A stretch of 64,000 nt of DNA from Corythucha ciliata (lineage: Eukaryota > Arthropoda > Insecta > Hemiptera > Tingidae), in the NCBI GenBank assembly GCA_038030265.1, contig CM075939.1, forward strand, positions 31,601,253 through 31,665,252. Direction: 5' to 3'. The notes below the pieces were generated by a model, which saw only the letters and a list, made by a program, of their open reading frames with translations, searched no databases and was not told the DNA's origin. Numbering within the stretch: position 1 is the first letter of the stretch; each line of letters starts with the position of its first letter. Below, piece by piece: positions 13,411 to 26,665 of the stretch. A program made the position numbers and the translations under genes.

Positions 13411-15208
13411 TGACGTCACAACATTGTTAACATTACACTACAATTGTTCATTGTTATGAAGCGTTTTTTTTTTTTTAAATAGTGAACGTTATTTTGTGGC
13501 TAGTTCAATACTTTTTCACACGACCACCTAAGAAAGTCACGACTATCGCGTTCGAGATATAGGAGCGGAAAATTGGTAATATCCGACAAGCGTGCTAGGT
13601 AGTGCGATATGAAAATTTATCACACGGGTGACCTGAACTCGTGTGATAAAATCAGCTGATTTTCTATATTTTCCATTTTTGTTTTTTTAACCTTGAGTCG
13701 CTTTTAAGATCGTTTAGCGTCCGTCTGCTGTCTTCAATAGGCCGTGGCACGCTTACTTCCCTTCCAGTCACCTTTTCATAATCAGTCACTCTCTCTCAAA
13801 TCTTCCTTCATCGCCGGCCGTGTAAACAGAAGAGACACAAAAATTCTCATCTTCTTAGCATGAAAGATCAGCTAAGATGATTTTTAAGAAGAATTAAGGC
13901 TACATTTTCTAAATTTATTCATTATACATTATTATTTACCTACTTTTTTCGTGATTATGAAAAAAGTTATTTGATAAATCCCCCCCCCCCCTCTTGGGTC
14001 GTGTGAAAAATACCGTTCACAACTCGAGTAAAAGTGAATATCGTTGCTCGCGTTTTATCCTCGTTCGGCTGCGCCTCACTCGTCTAACAACGCTCGCACG
14101 ATATTGTTCACTTTCCACTCACGATGTGAAATATACTATAGCCTCTTTTTACAATGTTGTGACGTCACATCCCTATTTTTCATACTTTCATTTTTCTGCA
14201 TGGGAGTGGGGCAAAAAAAGTTTTAAAGTGTTTTTTCGTGAACATTTTATCCTAATAACTCATTTTCCACGCATTTTCCGGAAAATGGTCCATTTAACAA
14301 CAATAAAAAACCATGTGTTGAATACAACAATCTGTCCCGCTTATTTTGTTTTAACAAGGGACGTATTGGCGATTGTAGCTATCACTAGCGGCGCTAGGTG
14401 TCGTGTGATAATGAAACCGGTACTCCCCACATATGTTAAACGATAACGAGTTTTGCGTTTTTTTAAGTGTTTTTTCGTGGTCAACGTCCGTAACATACCG
14501 GGAAAAAAGTAGTCAGTTGGCCTAAAGTGACAAGAACAGAAGAACATGGTTTATGATACTTTTATAATCAAACGTCAAGCAAGCACCCAAGTCTTTCGGC
14601 GGTCGATTTTCTCCCAACACTGGCCTAACTGATAACTGACACCATTGAAACCTAAATTTTTGGGATACAATGAAATGACAACGTTGTGTCTCGGCTACGA
14701 CGGCAAGAGCAACCGAAGACACAGCAGTTTTCTCTGGATTCACCTTTTTGAGACATCCCACGAGCGCCTTTTGCGCCACGAGCCTACATTGGTGCTCACC
14801 AGCTCACCGTTTCGTTTTAGTGCTCAGAGAACGGCACGGGTTCAGTAAAACGGTCGAAAACGTTTTTGAATCGGGGTTTCCGAGTTTTCCTGTCCTAACA
14901 AATAGCCGACAGCGAAAGTTTCTGTACGGGTGTACCGTGTACCCGCATAACCGTCTTGTTTTCTTGATTCGGTGATGCCAAAGGTACAATATCGAGGCCT
15001 CCTCTTCACCGTTGGATAATTTAGCCGAAGTTCACAGTAAAAAAGTGTCATTGGCCAACATTTTTGATACACGAACTTCCTTATTGAGGAAAACTTTGTT
15101 GTAGTTTGTTGTCAAACGACAACAACAAATCACATGGAGTACCGGACTCAGTGTTTCTCTCAAACGCCGCCAGACATCGTATCCCTTAGCTACAATCGCC
15201 AATAGTCC
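13411..15208. other. No gene recognised
   Basis: Contains a C10 run at 13981-13990 and a 150-codon frame (13994-14446) without an ATG start or recognisable domain. Sequence at 14640-15208 may include gypsy flanks. Confidence 0.45.
13575..13660. repeat. Small hairpin, TTTATCACACG
   Basis: ATTTTATCACACG-like arms (about 13615 and 13642) flank a 13-base loop; CACACGAC motifs recur at 13516 and 13998. Confidence 0.4.
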
Positions 15209-15833
15209 TCAAGATATTTTGGCGGTCTTCGATTCCTGACGACCTTCGTAAAAACTGACAACTGATGACCGGTCTGACAACTGGTCTCGGGTTGCAAACA
15301 ATCTTCTTCTTGTATTTCTTCCCCTCGGATAACTTCTGAGTGATCCTCTATTTCCGTGGAAATTCTTCCGAGTTTCCACTGGCGCTTGTTTAATGGAGTA
15401 ATAAGGAAATCGATCTCCCACTATTAATTGACGGGCTTGAGGTTTTGATGGTTCAGGAGTCGGAGATTTCTTGAATTTAGGGGGTTTGAGGGCGTCGAGT
15501 GTGATCCCAATTTGACGATTGAAAAATAGTTCCGCAGGAGTCTTGTTGTTTGCTAATGGTGTAGCTCTATACCGGGAAAGATTTCTCGAACTTTTTCTTT
15601 CATGCACGAATGGTCATCGAGCGTTGCCGTCAGGCGACGTTTGAAAGTTTGAATCGGCTAGTTCATTCGTTGAAGGATGACCCGGAGCACTTAGTTTTTG
15701 TAAAATTCCAGCTCGGATGCAGAATTCTTTGAATTGCTCCGATGTGAAAACAGATGCGTTTTCTGAGACCAAAGCATCTGGGAACCCGTAACGAGAGAAA
15801 ACTTCTTGAAGTGAATTGATGGTGGAAGAAGTC
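15209..15833 (-). pseudogene. Ty3/gypsy-type retrotransposon integrase fragment
   Basis: Reading from 15833 downwards: TINSLQEVFSRYGFPDALVS, then ENASVFTSEQFKEFC, APGHPSTNELAD, a stop, then (in the 132-codon frame ending at 15209) LSRYRATPLANNKTPAELFF, a DALKPP stretch and VGDRF-YYS. This is the second half of a gypsy integrase core plus the C-terminal segment. The usual SDNG aspartate is Glu and the catalytic Glu of the NGLAE block is Asp; with an in-frame stop and a shift after VGDR the copy is dead. Its upstream part is cut off at a TA-flanked MITE (15836-15974). Neither LTRs nor a reverse transcriptase were found nearby. Confidence 0.7.
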
Positions 15834-15835
15834 TA

Positions 15836-15974
15836 GGGGCCGTATTCAGAAACCAACCTTAATCTTTACATCTCCTTTAAGCGCTTCAAAACAGATGAAA
15901 TATTTTTATAAACCATCACATTTTTCAACTCCTTAAGTAAAGGCTTCGTAAAGGAGGGTTTCTGGATACGGCCC
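15836..15974. mobile_element. MITE with TA target duplication (mariner-like)
   Basis: Terminal inverted repeats GGGGCCGTATTCAGAAACC and GGTTTCTGGATACGGCCC flank 139 bp, with the dinucleotide TA on both sides (15834-15835 and 15975-15976). No coding capacity. It lies against the truncated edge of the gypsy integrase fragment and probably inserted into it. Confidence 0.75.
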
Positions 15975-16198
15975 TAGAAGTTTCTTGAAAAATCTACGGG
16001 GTATCTGTGATAGTTAAAGGTACACTTTGTTTTTCGCCTTAAGCCCTTAAGCACATTTTACATAAAAAAGTCAGCCTGGTTTTTCCGTGTGACGCGGTGT
16101 TGCCAACGTAATTTTTATTCTACAGGAGATCCAATAAGCAGATTTTGCTGGAAAACAATTGGCAACCGTGTTTTAATTGCCTTGGGAATAATGAGTCT

Positions 16199-16752
16199 TA
16201 AGCCCGGTGCACACGATGCAATTTTCTCAACAATATTTCTTTCAAACAAGTTCGTTTGTGAATTGCGCATGCCCTCTTGCGAGGCGGTGACGTCAGTCCA
16301 AGGAGCTGGGCAATTTTTTCGTTATAGAACCTGTCCTACTTGCATTCCAAGATTGCTTGAGAAGACCAATCAGGGGGCTCTAGTAAAGTCACGTGGTTTG
16401 GTGGAAGGGGAATGTAACCTGGTCCGATAAAGGTTTTTCGAAGTTCAAACGGATCGTGTCGTGTGTATTTAATCAGTGCGCGTTTTACATAGCATTTTTG
16501 TGCGTTGTTCGTAGTGGATTTGTTCGTAATTCACAACAAATTCAAGTTTGACTCTTGGGAAAGATAATCTAAAGGGAAGGTAACGTCGCCAATTCCTTCA
16601 GCTGATCAAGAGCCACCCCCCCAAACCACTTAACAAGCAAGAAATATTGCTGTGTGTGAACACCACATGCTCACCACCTCGCGACGAATCTGGTGGGAGA
16701 ATTTTTCATCCAAGAAATATTGCGGAGAACCTTGTATCGTGTACCAGGCTTT
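16199..16752. mobile_element. ~555-bp element with GCCCGGTGCACACGATGC ends
   Basis: Left end TAAGCCCGGTGCACACGATGC; right end is a diverged complement (TAAAGCCTGGTACACGATAC) and both continue into TTCTCAACAATATTTCTT-type sequence. A 113-codon plus frame at 16089-16430 crosses the left end and is not supported as a gene. Confidence 0.55.
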
Positions 16753-17844
16753 ACTCCCTGCATGGGGAGTGAATTTCGATCATTATAGCATGATTTGAAG
16801 GGAATAAACACCAGTTTACATACCAGTTGTTCATAAAATTGACTTATGCACGAAGTGTATGCACTTTTTTACGGGCGACTCTTAACTAAATGTAAAACAA
16901 CAAAATTATGTAGCAGAGTTCGATGCAAGTGTTCAGAGAAGTTTGTTACATTTGCCCAGTTTGTTACATTTGCCCTATTTTTCACATGTTTAGTATTTTG
17001 GCTCACAGGTGAGCCGATTTTGCAGGCAAAAAATTAGAGGTGGTCGCCAAGGCAATTTTTATACTTCGGTTAAGGTTCGAAACTCACACTGAGAAAAATA
17101 TGAGGCAAAAAAACGACTATGCTTAGCCGCTTTCACACGGCAAAAAATTTGCAGTCCTTTTATTCCGGCAGCCTTAGCCTTGTAAATTTACTCAGCTACC
17201 GGACCTGCCGCCATGTTAGAGTCACACATGGCTAAGCCAGACACGGCTAACAATTCACGTGGACTATCAGCTGAGTACACGGCTACCCTTCACTGATAGG
17301 CTTGCAAACTACACGGTATAGCCATTGCCGAGTAATCAGACAGATGTGGCCGAGCTATCTTTGTCGCGTGAGTGGTGCTACATTATTGTCATGGCTTTGC
17401 ACGCATTATAAACTTCACCGTGTTAGACTAACAGCTCAGTCGTGTTAATATGGCGGTGTTGGTCGTACCAACGTGATGAATTGAGCCATGCGTACTTGGC
17501 TGCAATTGAGGTGCTTACACGACAGAAGCTTAGCTAGCCCAGTCAAGTAGAACGTCTTGGGCACATGGCAAGCAACGACGTCCACCACGATTGTACGTAG
17601 TTGAGTCATCGCGACTGTTTGAGTCGTGCTATTCAGCAATACTCTCAATGTGAACTTGGTAACCTGTGCAGTGAACCTACAATTGCTCTATAGCCATGGC
17701 AGTATTGGCAGCAAAAACGTTGAAGTACAGCGCTGTCTTTGACTCTTTGCTCTCACGACACACCTGTCATAGCTTTGTTTCACAAGTTAAGATATCCGAA
17801 TAAAGCACTAATAACAAGTTTTAGTGTAAAAATGCGAGACATTT

Positions 17845-17878
<34 letters not shown>

Positions 17879-20800
17879 ACCAGTTAGCTTGTACAGGCTT
17901 AACTCGTCTTTTGAATGAGATTCTCATCGCTTCGTTATTCCCTCCAGCACGCATTCAAAACGCTTGCAGCTAGGAATTGAGTTCGGATCTCTTCTAGCCC
18001 AGTAAAATAAGGTGTCGAAGGTTGCAATAATTAGGGTTGATGATTTTTTGGTTTCATGTTGTTGGGGGTGGTGTAGGTATTATGTGTTCAATTTGTTGAC
18101 CTCAAAAAACCTCGGGATCATCCTTGAATTCAGGAAAGACGGAGACACTTTTGGATTTTTTTCGGGTTTAGGCACTTTTTTTGCTTAAGTAGCCAATTTT
18201 CGCCTGTGACTGCGAAGTAACATTTCAAAGCAGGGAAAATTTTATTAACTTATGTATTGGTTGGTTGGTTTTCTGTTGGTTGTAGCGACCGATGATTATG
18301 TAAATCGAAGCCGCGGTCTCGCACAATTAAATAAAAATCTGTGGACGGACACATCCTTTGAATTGCCTGATTCGAACGGGTTGTGAAAGGCTGCTATGTC
18401 TGTAGGTGACCTTGAATAATTTTCGTCTACACTGGATGCTAGAGTCGCTGTTCGAAGAATTGTTTGTTCTTTAGGGGCGATTGAAAAGTTTAAAGAATAA
18501 CACGTGCATGTTGATAATTTTTTTAGGCCTCTTCCATCGTTTTAGAACTGTTTACTTACTTTTAATTAGAAAGTTTCGCTTAGAGAGCTTCTGCAGAACA
18601 TTGATTTGTCAATTGGCGAATATAGCGACGTTGGTGGTGCCAGGTAGACCCACTAATTGTTTAAATGTGATATTGGGGCACTGAATTCTTCACAAAAACA
18701 CCACAAACTCTCCTATGAATAACGAAAAACCTAATTATTGACAGTGGCCTCTGTCAGAGACAGTCCTCTGAGAGAATGATAGAGTGAGTGTGAGAGGGAG
18801 ATGATCTCGAGCTATGAATAAGAGGAAATAGTACCACGTAATAGCAAGATTAGAGGGGGTGGGGGTCAATACCTTTGCTCCTGAAGGCAACCCAACCAAA
18901 ACGTTCAAACTAATGATGGCGGTAAAAACACTTGCAATGGAGTCATTATGAGCAAATAAGGGAAGGTGGAGTTAGCTGCCAAAATTTCTAGGTTCAAAAT
19001 GATGAAAATGCGCAAAAGCGAGCAATAAATATTAACCAATGGCAAAATTATATTCTTCTCACCAAGTACACACAGCATCGCCTCTTCACTGATGTTCTAT
19101 GAACTAAGAAGGGTAGACACCTCTCCCGAATCCATGGTGTTGAAACGCTGAACCACGAATAACAAATAATTATTAGGCCAGCCATTTTAAAAACGCCAAG
19201 CATTGAAAAAAAATACAGTAAACTTGTTTTTTGTTTATTGCGTTATTGTTTGGGTCCACCTCACTGTTGTAATGGTGCGAAAAACTGACAAAATTGCAAC
19301 AAGTTGGCAGTTCTTCAATACTACACAAGCAAGCTGCAAGTTCACGTTTCCCAGGGTTGCAAATCTGGATTTCAGTAGACCCTAAATCCACACACATGCG
19401 GTACTCGCCAAACAATTTTCAGTTGGTCAGTTTCCAGGCCTAGAAATTGATTAATATATTGCTCGTTACTTGGCAAAAACATATTTAAATAAGGAAGTTA
19501 ACCTTTTGCGAAGCTTGGCAAAAAAATTAAGTGTCTACGGTGACTAGCCCTGACGAATTTGTTGAAGAAGCTTGGAACGCCTTGGAAATTTCTTGGCCAT
19601 TTATGTTTTACACGACTCTCTATTTCACACGGCAAATCGCTCAAGGCACATGACGTGGCTTGCTAATAATTTCCTCTAGCGGAGTCATATTTTAATAAGC
19701 CACGACTTCGTGAGCCATGTACATTTTCATAGCCGCGTAGACGGCCGCTCACAAGGCAAAAATAAGGGGCTTCGCCAGCCAACTACAAAGCTCTCGGGCG
19801 GCCAGTCGTATTCTCAAGCCGTTTATTTTTCTCGGTGCACTGATTCTCGCCTTCGATTTCACTCACTATTTTAAATGGTACCTATTAACGAAAATAACAT
19901 CGTATCGTGAATAATGTTATAAATAAATTAGCCTGTGGCATAAAAACTTATCGATTTTTCTGGGCCACTGGAAAAAAACAATTAAACAAAAAAACAGCCG
20001 CCAGAACCTTGCAGACGATTCCAAATTTTCTGAGAATATATTAGTGATAACCTGATAACTGGTTTTATTTGTCCTAATGCACATGTGCATTAAGTTTAAC
20101 TTTATAAGCAACGAACAGGCATATAAAGTGGCACTTTATATGCCAGAAGTGCGTAAAATAATTTTTTAAACAAGTGACCCAAAGTGAGACCTGAACGAGA
20201 CTTTAATAGCGATTTCCATTTACACAATACACAAGTGTAGTGCAGCGTACTCTCCATAATCATGTGTTTCAATTTAGAGAGGACGGGTGGAAAAACTTAC
20301 ACCACACGAGGGTATTGCATTGAATGGAAAACGCCATAAGTTTTAACATAAAGACTAAGGCCAAGACCCATCATTCCTCATCGCAATCATTAGGACCATT
20401 AAAGTAGTATATTTTACGATGAGGATTGAAGATACGATGCTCAGTACATACATAATATATTCTTAACATATCTTATTATCAGGCCAGGAACCCTTTTCCA
20501 GATGAAGAGGACTGCGTCTCAGCCCACCCCATCTTCTATAAGAATGAAGGTTTGTTGGTGTCACCAACGCGGGGCAATCTATTTTCTTGGGAAAACGCAC
20601 ATAAAACTCTCTCAGTCCCTCAACACCATCGCATTATCCACGTTCTTTTTAGCCTCGAGAACTCACACATATCTTATGCTAACTGCCTACACTTTTATTT
20701 CTTTTCCCTTCTCCACTCCTTTATTTTCAGCCCGCAGACTGAAAATTTGACAATTTATAGAGAGATTCATAAGTACCCCTCTTCTCCTACAATGTGCTTG

Positions 20801-23800
20801 GTGCTGAAAAAGATGAAGACTCAAGGAAAACGGAGACGAAATAAGTCAATTTTTAGAGGTTTTCTTCTATATGCCATTTAGCCTCGCCGGATTTTTTTTT
20901 TTTTTTTTCACTGTTTTATTTGAAGAACTGCACGAGGTTCGTTGTGCGTGCTCTGGAAAGGAAAACGAATTTGAATAATAAAAAAAAAAAAGTATTTCCT
21001 CTGCGTTTTTTCCCCTCCTGACAATTGTATTAGAAAATCAAACAAACCTTGGGAATTTTCAATGAGTGTTTCGAAGGGAAATGTTCGACTGAAAATTGAG
21101 CCAAATAATGGAACTTTTTGTTCCGTCGCGATTGTTGCAAATTTCGTTTTAAAATTTCAGCTTTAAACAGAACCCACGTGATTGAAATCTCGGTTTCCTT
21201 TCCATCCGATCGCATTCTGAAATTATCAAGCTTTAATTCTATTTAAGTTTCCTAGTTTTTATGTATGGTTCCCTGTGCCTATGTGTGCTTTGTGTTTTAT
21301 GTTCATTATAATTAAATGTACCTATATACGTATGGATGCTCAAGTTTGGGTTTTTATGAGTTGAATAGAAGCTAGATCAGGCTGATGGAAGTGAATGTTC
21401 AATGAGTGTTGTGGGAGCTATACCTATATATACTAATGTTTTCAGTTCCCCAGAGAGTTCCTTTCCAAGAAACACTTCAGCATGAGAAAAGTGTCACAGG
21501 ACAAACTGCGGTCTTATAGGGGAGGCTTGTTTTGTCGGAGTATCGTGGGTTCCTTGCCATAACCCGATTACCTTTGTTCTCAATGTAGGACTGTAGGTGT
21601 GCAAAAATGTGTGTGAGTGGGGCCCCTTTAACGATCTCGGAGACCATTTTATTCGTCACCACAGGACCTTATGTTCCTACTATTCACAAAGGCAAGACGG
21701 AAGAATTGGGTCTTTTCTTGAAATGTGTGAAAGTACTTATAATGAAAGAAAATATTCCATTTTAACGCTTGTTTGAGGTCCTTTTACCGTGGATGCGTGA
21801 AAAAGTTAAAACGAAGAGCGCGTGGAGACCCAATAATAACGAAACCTACTCGAGGGGTCGAGGGGAAACGATTAGTGACCCGTTAATTACTTATTCTTCA
21901 AATGAAATATCACTTGAGGAAGCTCGTTCAAATAGTGAAGGGTAATTAAGATATATAATCTCCGAAGAGATTATTTAGTTAATCGACGTTGAAATCAAGC
22001 GACGACACTACGGAATGAAGATTTTAAATCTCAGGAAATAGTGTTAAGTCAAATTGTCCTTGAATCCAAAATTACGGAGAAGGAAGGAAATCCTATCATT
22101 CGTAATTATAGCCAGTTGGTTTTGGTGAGCGTTGTTCTGTGAAAGTTCAACATTCGGCGGTAAATGACAACTGAAAAATGAATACCATACAATACAAATA
22201 CTTTATTCCTTGTCTTTCATGCCAAGTGGAAAACTAGCCTGTTAAAATTTACTGGGTGCATGAAATCCATTAGAGAGGGGTCATCGTCAATTATTTTCTC
22301 TCTTACTGTGAAAATCTACGGATTTCCGGGTTAGACTTCGGATCAGTTGAAAAGCCAGCCTCGAGGGTGATCGAAGGAAAGTACTGCGTGCTTCCGAATG
22401 ATTCACGATGATGAATGTTATTGTGTAACATTGAGTACTTTGAGAGAAGTAGGAGGCTGCAGGGAAGTAGAAGGAAGACAAGGGTTAAGTGAGGTGAGGG
22501 AGTGAATGGCATGAGTTTCCCCAACCATTGTGTGGTTTTGGACTTCTATTGTTTGTCTCGTTCGAGTTAAAATGGATGCTTCGCTACCCTCACCCACTGT
22601 TTATAATGGTTTTACTCTTTGAAAACAGTTATCAGATGCGTGGTGGCAACGGGGAGGAGTGAGAAGGGCGTTCGCAGATAAATTTTCAATTTTAGGGAGA
22701 AATAAATTCAACAGCGGGCGTCACAAGCGGAGAAAATGCAAGTCTCGGTCGAAAAGTTAAATTAAAATAAATTGTAAAGCTAATCTGAAAACTCTCCGCA
22801 GAATGATTCTGGAAAAGATAAGTATAAGCTGATTACGATGTATGAAAGGACAATGAGGAAGTTTCACATTTTCCAAAAATATTTTTTGTCGATGAGGAAC
22901 ATCAATCCTTGCACGTAAATAAATAAATAAATAAAAAGGTAAAACCCTTCAGAAATATTTTTAATTTCTTAACAAAAGTTGGCATATTTGAAATCCCACC
23001 AAAACGAACATTTTCCGCAACGTATTCTCCCTCCCCCCCCCACTTGTATTCCCTTGGAGTCCCTGTATTCTCTGTCCTTTTCATGCCTCTAAATAGCTCA
23101 TTATGTTTATCCTCCATTATTTTATTATTAGAGAGCTTTAGTAGAAAATAAGGCAAAGTAACTCATGGGCACAACACAGGGGGCAGCAACGTTACAGGCG
23201 ATTTTTTTTCGGAAGGCGCATATGACACAAACATGCTAGCAGGCGTGTTTGAAATGATCTAAAACTTCAAAAACCGAATATTTATTAACTGTTCCGTTAT
23301 TTTACGAACGGATCACGATTTATGCTCTATTTTAGCATAAATAATAATATTCATGAAACAAAAATAAGATTTATGAACAAGTTCTGACCCATGAAACTTC
23401 CCCATTATGTGGTTATAATGCGAGATCAATTTGCATCTTGTAAAGTTCTTATCACACTACGACGATTGAACGTAATAACCAATATAGATTATCGCATCGA
23501 ATGCAGCATAACAGGTGGCATTATTCATCAGACTATAGGCTAAACACCTCATCTTCTATACTATAGAGTACAGAGACTAGCCAATCATGTCACCGTTGCA
23601 TTATTATTGCACTATCGAAGGATGCAGCCTCAACATTTCCTATACAATAGGAAATGAAAAGAAGTTATAATTTTATGGGCAGATGCACCTGTTCGCTGAA
23701 CAGGACCTCAGACTATTCCTCATTTACGTATTGGCGATTAGAATGAAATAGGCTTCAATCATTCAGTTCAACCCTAGCATTACAAGGGGGGGGGGGGTCT

Positions 23801-24608
23801 TTTCTTGCCCGCACTTCAGAATATTCGCTATAATTTCGTTAATATTGATGAAAAAAAAATCATGTCTTCCTGAAAAATGTCTGGATTGACATGAATATGA
23901 TGAACCGATCAGATCTGCATTCTATCAAAAGAATTATCTCATTATTTCTAAAAAGTAACCGTTATGGCCCCCTGGTCCCTCACGGAGCAGTCAAACGTTT
24001 TTGCTAATGCTTGCATGTTTTTTAAATGGTATTTTAAACTAATTCACACTAAAAAAGTAACATGCATTTTTTTTACATGGCATCCACCCTCCGCACCGAT
24101 CCGCCCGGAGGCAAACGATTTCGAAATGAGCAAGCTCCGTTACACTCCGTATAAACACGTAAACGTGATCTCTATGGATCGAAGGTTTGTAATTAATTAT
24201 GCAAAAAAAAAACTCCAAGTATAATGAAGTTGAATAGTAAAAACTAAGATTTTCCAGAGCGGGCAAAAAAGCCCCGCCCCCCGGTAAACTAAGGTAAATC
24301 TAAGAGCTTCGTAATGCTAATTTGTAATCCTCACGCAGACCGTTGAGCCACAGGCACCTCTAACGTGCTCTGGCTCTGATTGAAAACTGCTATTATTTTG
24401 TAGTTAAACATCGTCAAGGACAAAGCTAAGCGTGTCAGTCACGTAACCCGGGTGCAGCTAATCCCTAGTGATGTCCCAGCGAGACAGTAAACTTTGCCAT
24501 AAACGCTCCTTTCTGTTAATTAATAATTTGAAATTTTGAATTTGGGCATCCGTAAGGGATTTAGCCTGCACATCTGTCATTTTTAATCACATTTCGAGGG
24601 GGAAGAAA
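16753..24608. other. Long stretch without recognisable genes
   Basis: No frame longer than 110 codons. Noted contents: TTCACACGGCA motifs at 17130 and 19623, repeated ACACGGCTA at 17230-17340, the A26 run, poly-T at 20892-20909, (AAAT)n at 22918-22935, C9 at 23033-23041 and G11 near 23787. No element ends could be paired with confidence. Confidence 0.5.
17850..17877. repeat. A26 homopolymer
   Basis: Uninterrupted A run. It could mark the 3' end of a retroposed sequence, but no source or target duplication was identified. Confidence 0.8.
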
Positions 24609-26110
24609 TAGGCCAGTCAATAAGAACATTAAAAATAGCTAAAATCGCAATTAAACGGCTAGTTCTGATTTTTTAGTATGTTGTTAGGACCAGCACCAGT
24701 AGTGTAAATCCAAGTTTTCAGCTTCGAAAGACTTGTGCTACTTTCGTGGCACTCGAAACACCGCGAAAATTTTGCACAATTTTTGGATTTTTCACGTTAT
24801 CTCCTAAAGTATGCATTTTAAGATAAAACGTACGAAATACGTTAAAAACCACATAAAATTTGCTACCTAATGTACCCCTGTAGGGCATATAATAACCAAG
24901 ATACAACTCCTTGAATTTGAATGTATTTGTCAAAAAAATTGAATTTTCAAGTTTTGGTCAACTTTCGACCCAAGTTTTCCGATGGCAGCAAATTTCAAAT
25001 TGTTTGACGTTATGGCCCTGTCTTATGTTAATCTTCAAATGAAATTTCATATAATAGGTCTGATAGAAAATTCAATCAGCTTTCAGATCGTTTTTTACAG
25101 AAAAAAATTGGACTACTACTTTGGGCCGCCCTTTTCCGCTTTTTTTTGTCGCATAACTGATGCCACTGCTTTTTCCTGTAGGTTTCAAGGCTTTTCACTT
25201 ATGTAAAATTCAATTCTGAACCACTATGATTTCATGACATTTTCCGATTGGAACAGCCGTTTTTAAGTTGCTGCTGCCTTAGACATTTTTGTTAATATTA
25301 CCAAAAGTGGCTAAAAATTACCATTTAAAAAAAAATCTATACCGGTGAAAGGGCTGGGTCAATTTTGACAAAAGAAAGAACGATTCGACGCAGAATTCAA
25401 TGCTTTTCAAAAAATGAGAGGGTAACATTTCTCGTAGAATGCGTCATTAAGGAGTTATTAGCAAAAAACTGAAAAAAAGTGCCAAAAATGAGCAGTTTTC
25501 GCGATTTTCTCAAAACGCACAAAGAAATTTTGTTGGATCTCTTTGGATTCCTGTTCCTCACCCAAAAAAACAAAGAATAAAGTGAAAAAATTGAAGACGA
25601 GTTTTTTGTCCACGTGGAACTACCGTTTGACTGGACTATATATGGTCTTTCAGACATCGTTGTGTGCTTAAATGGAACATAATTAAAATTGTTACAAATT
25701 CTCTCGACTCGGCATTTCTAGTAGGATGAGTATTTTAGCCAAAATTCGGGTCGAAAGTTGACCAAAACTTGAAATTTCAATTTTTTAGACAAATCAATCC
25801 AAATTCGAGGAGCTGTATCATGGTTACTATATGGCATACATAGGTACGTTAGGTCTCAAATTGTAGCAAATTTTATTTGTTTTTTAATGTATTTCGTACG
25901 TTTTATCTTAAAATGCATATTTTAGGAAATAAAGTGAAAACCCCGAAAAAAGTGCAAAAATTTCGCGGTTTTTCGCGTGTCACGAAAGTAGCACAAGTTT
26001 TTCGAAGCTGAAAACTTGTATTTGCACTACTGGTGCTGGTCCTGAAAACATACTAAAAAATCAGAACTAGCCGTTTAATTGCGATTTTATTGTTTTTGTT
26101 GACTGGCCTA
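24609..26110. mobile_element. 1.5 kb palindromic DNA element, ~370-bp arms
   Basis: Left end TAGGCCAGTCAA and right end TTGACTGGCCTA. The arms (24609 to about 24980; about 25735-26110) are recognisably inverted copies with roughly 10-15% divergence, including CTAGTTCTGATTTTTTAGTATG and its complement (split here by an internal mismatch), GACCAGCACCAGTAGTG and CGAAAGTTGACCAAAACTTG. The centre has no protein I recognise. The ends and internal blocks (GTTGTTAGGACCA, GGCACTCGAAA) recur in the element at 54656-56685, so the two form one family. Confidence 0.75.
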
Positions 26111-26194
26111 AAAATATAACAGGTTATTAAATGCTTGAAAAAAAAATAACGACCAATTATGGGCAAATGTAAACTATATTATTAATACAACAAC

Positions 26195-26226
26195 GTTTCA
26201 ACGGCGTGGTATGCCGCCCTCTTCAG
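26195..26226 (-). ncRNA. Hammerhead-ribozyme-like core (left arm)
   Basis: Minus strand: TAC, CTGAAGA, hairpin GGCGGC/GCCGTT, GAAAC, GTT, GTA. Stem I would be TAC/GTA. Stem II is six pairs with two G-T pairs. Confidence 0.6.
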
Positions 26227-26633
26227 GTAAATCACAAGGAAATGAAAGAAGAAACATCGTGAAAAATCCTTCCACACCAGGCTGTCATATCGTCACGCAC
26301 AATACATATTATAGCGCCACCGGAAGTAGGTCCATTACTATTTTTCGTAACAAACTTCATTACACGTCATTGACATTTTTCGTGTATTTTTTTTTTTAAA
26401 TGGTTAGTCGACGTCTTTCACTCCAGTTGTGTCAATATATACATATATAGAAATGCTAAAATAGTACCGGTGAATGAACGGACAATTGGGAATAATTGAC
26501 GTGTAATGAAGTTTGTTACGAAAAATAGTCTTGGACCTACTTCCGGTGGGGCTATAATAATGCGTGATGATATGACAGCCTGGTGTGGAAGGATTTTTCA
26601 CGATGTTTCTTCTTTTATTTCCTTGTGATTTAC

Positions 26634-26665
26634 CTGAAGAGGGCGGCATACCACGCCGTTGAAAC
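26634..26665 (+). ncRNA. Hammerhead-ribozyme-like core (right arm)
   Basis: Plus strand: CTGAAGA at 26634-26640 and GAAAC at 26661-26665, separated by a GC-rich hairpin, preceded by TAC and followed by GTTGTA. Identical in layout to the left-arm copy. Confidence 0.6.

Noticed and set aside
13994..14446. 150-codon plus-strand frame as a gene
   Set aside because: No ATG at its start, no recognisable domain, and composition like the surrounding noncoding DNA.
16089..16430. 113-codon plus-strand frame
   Set aside because: It starts outside and runs into an inverted-repeat element, with no domain.
26211..26649. Two similar MPPSSGKSQGN frames on opposite strands
   Set aside because: They are the inverted arms of one foldback element read from each side.
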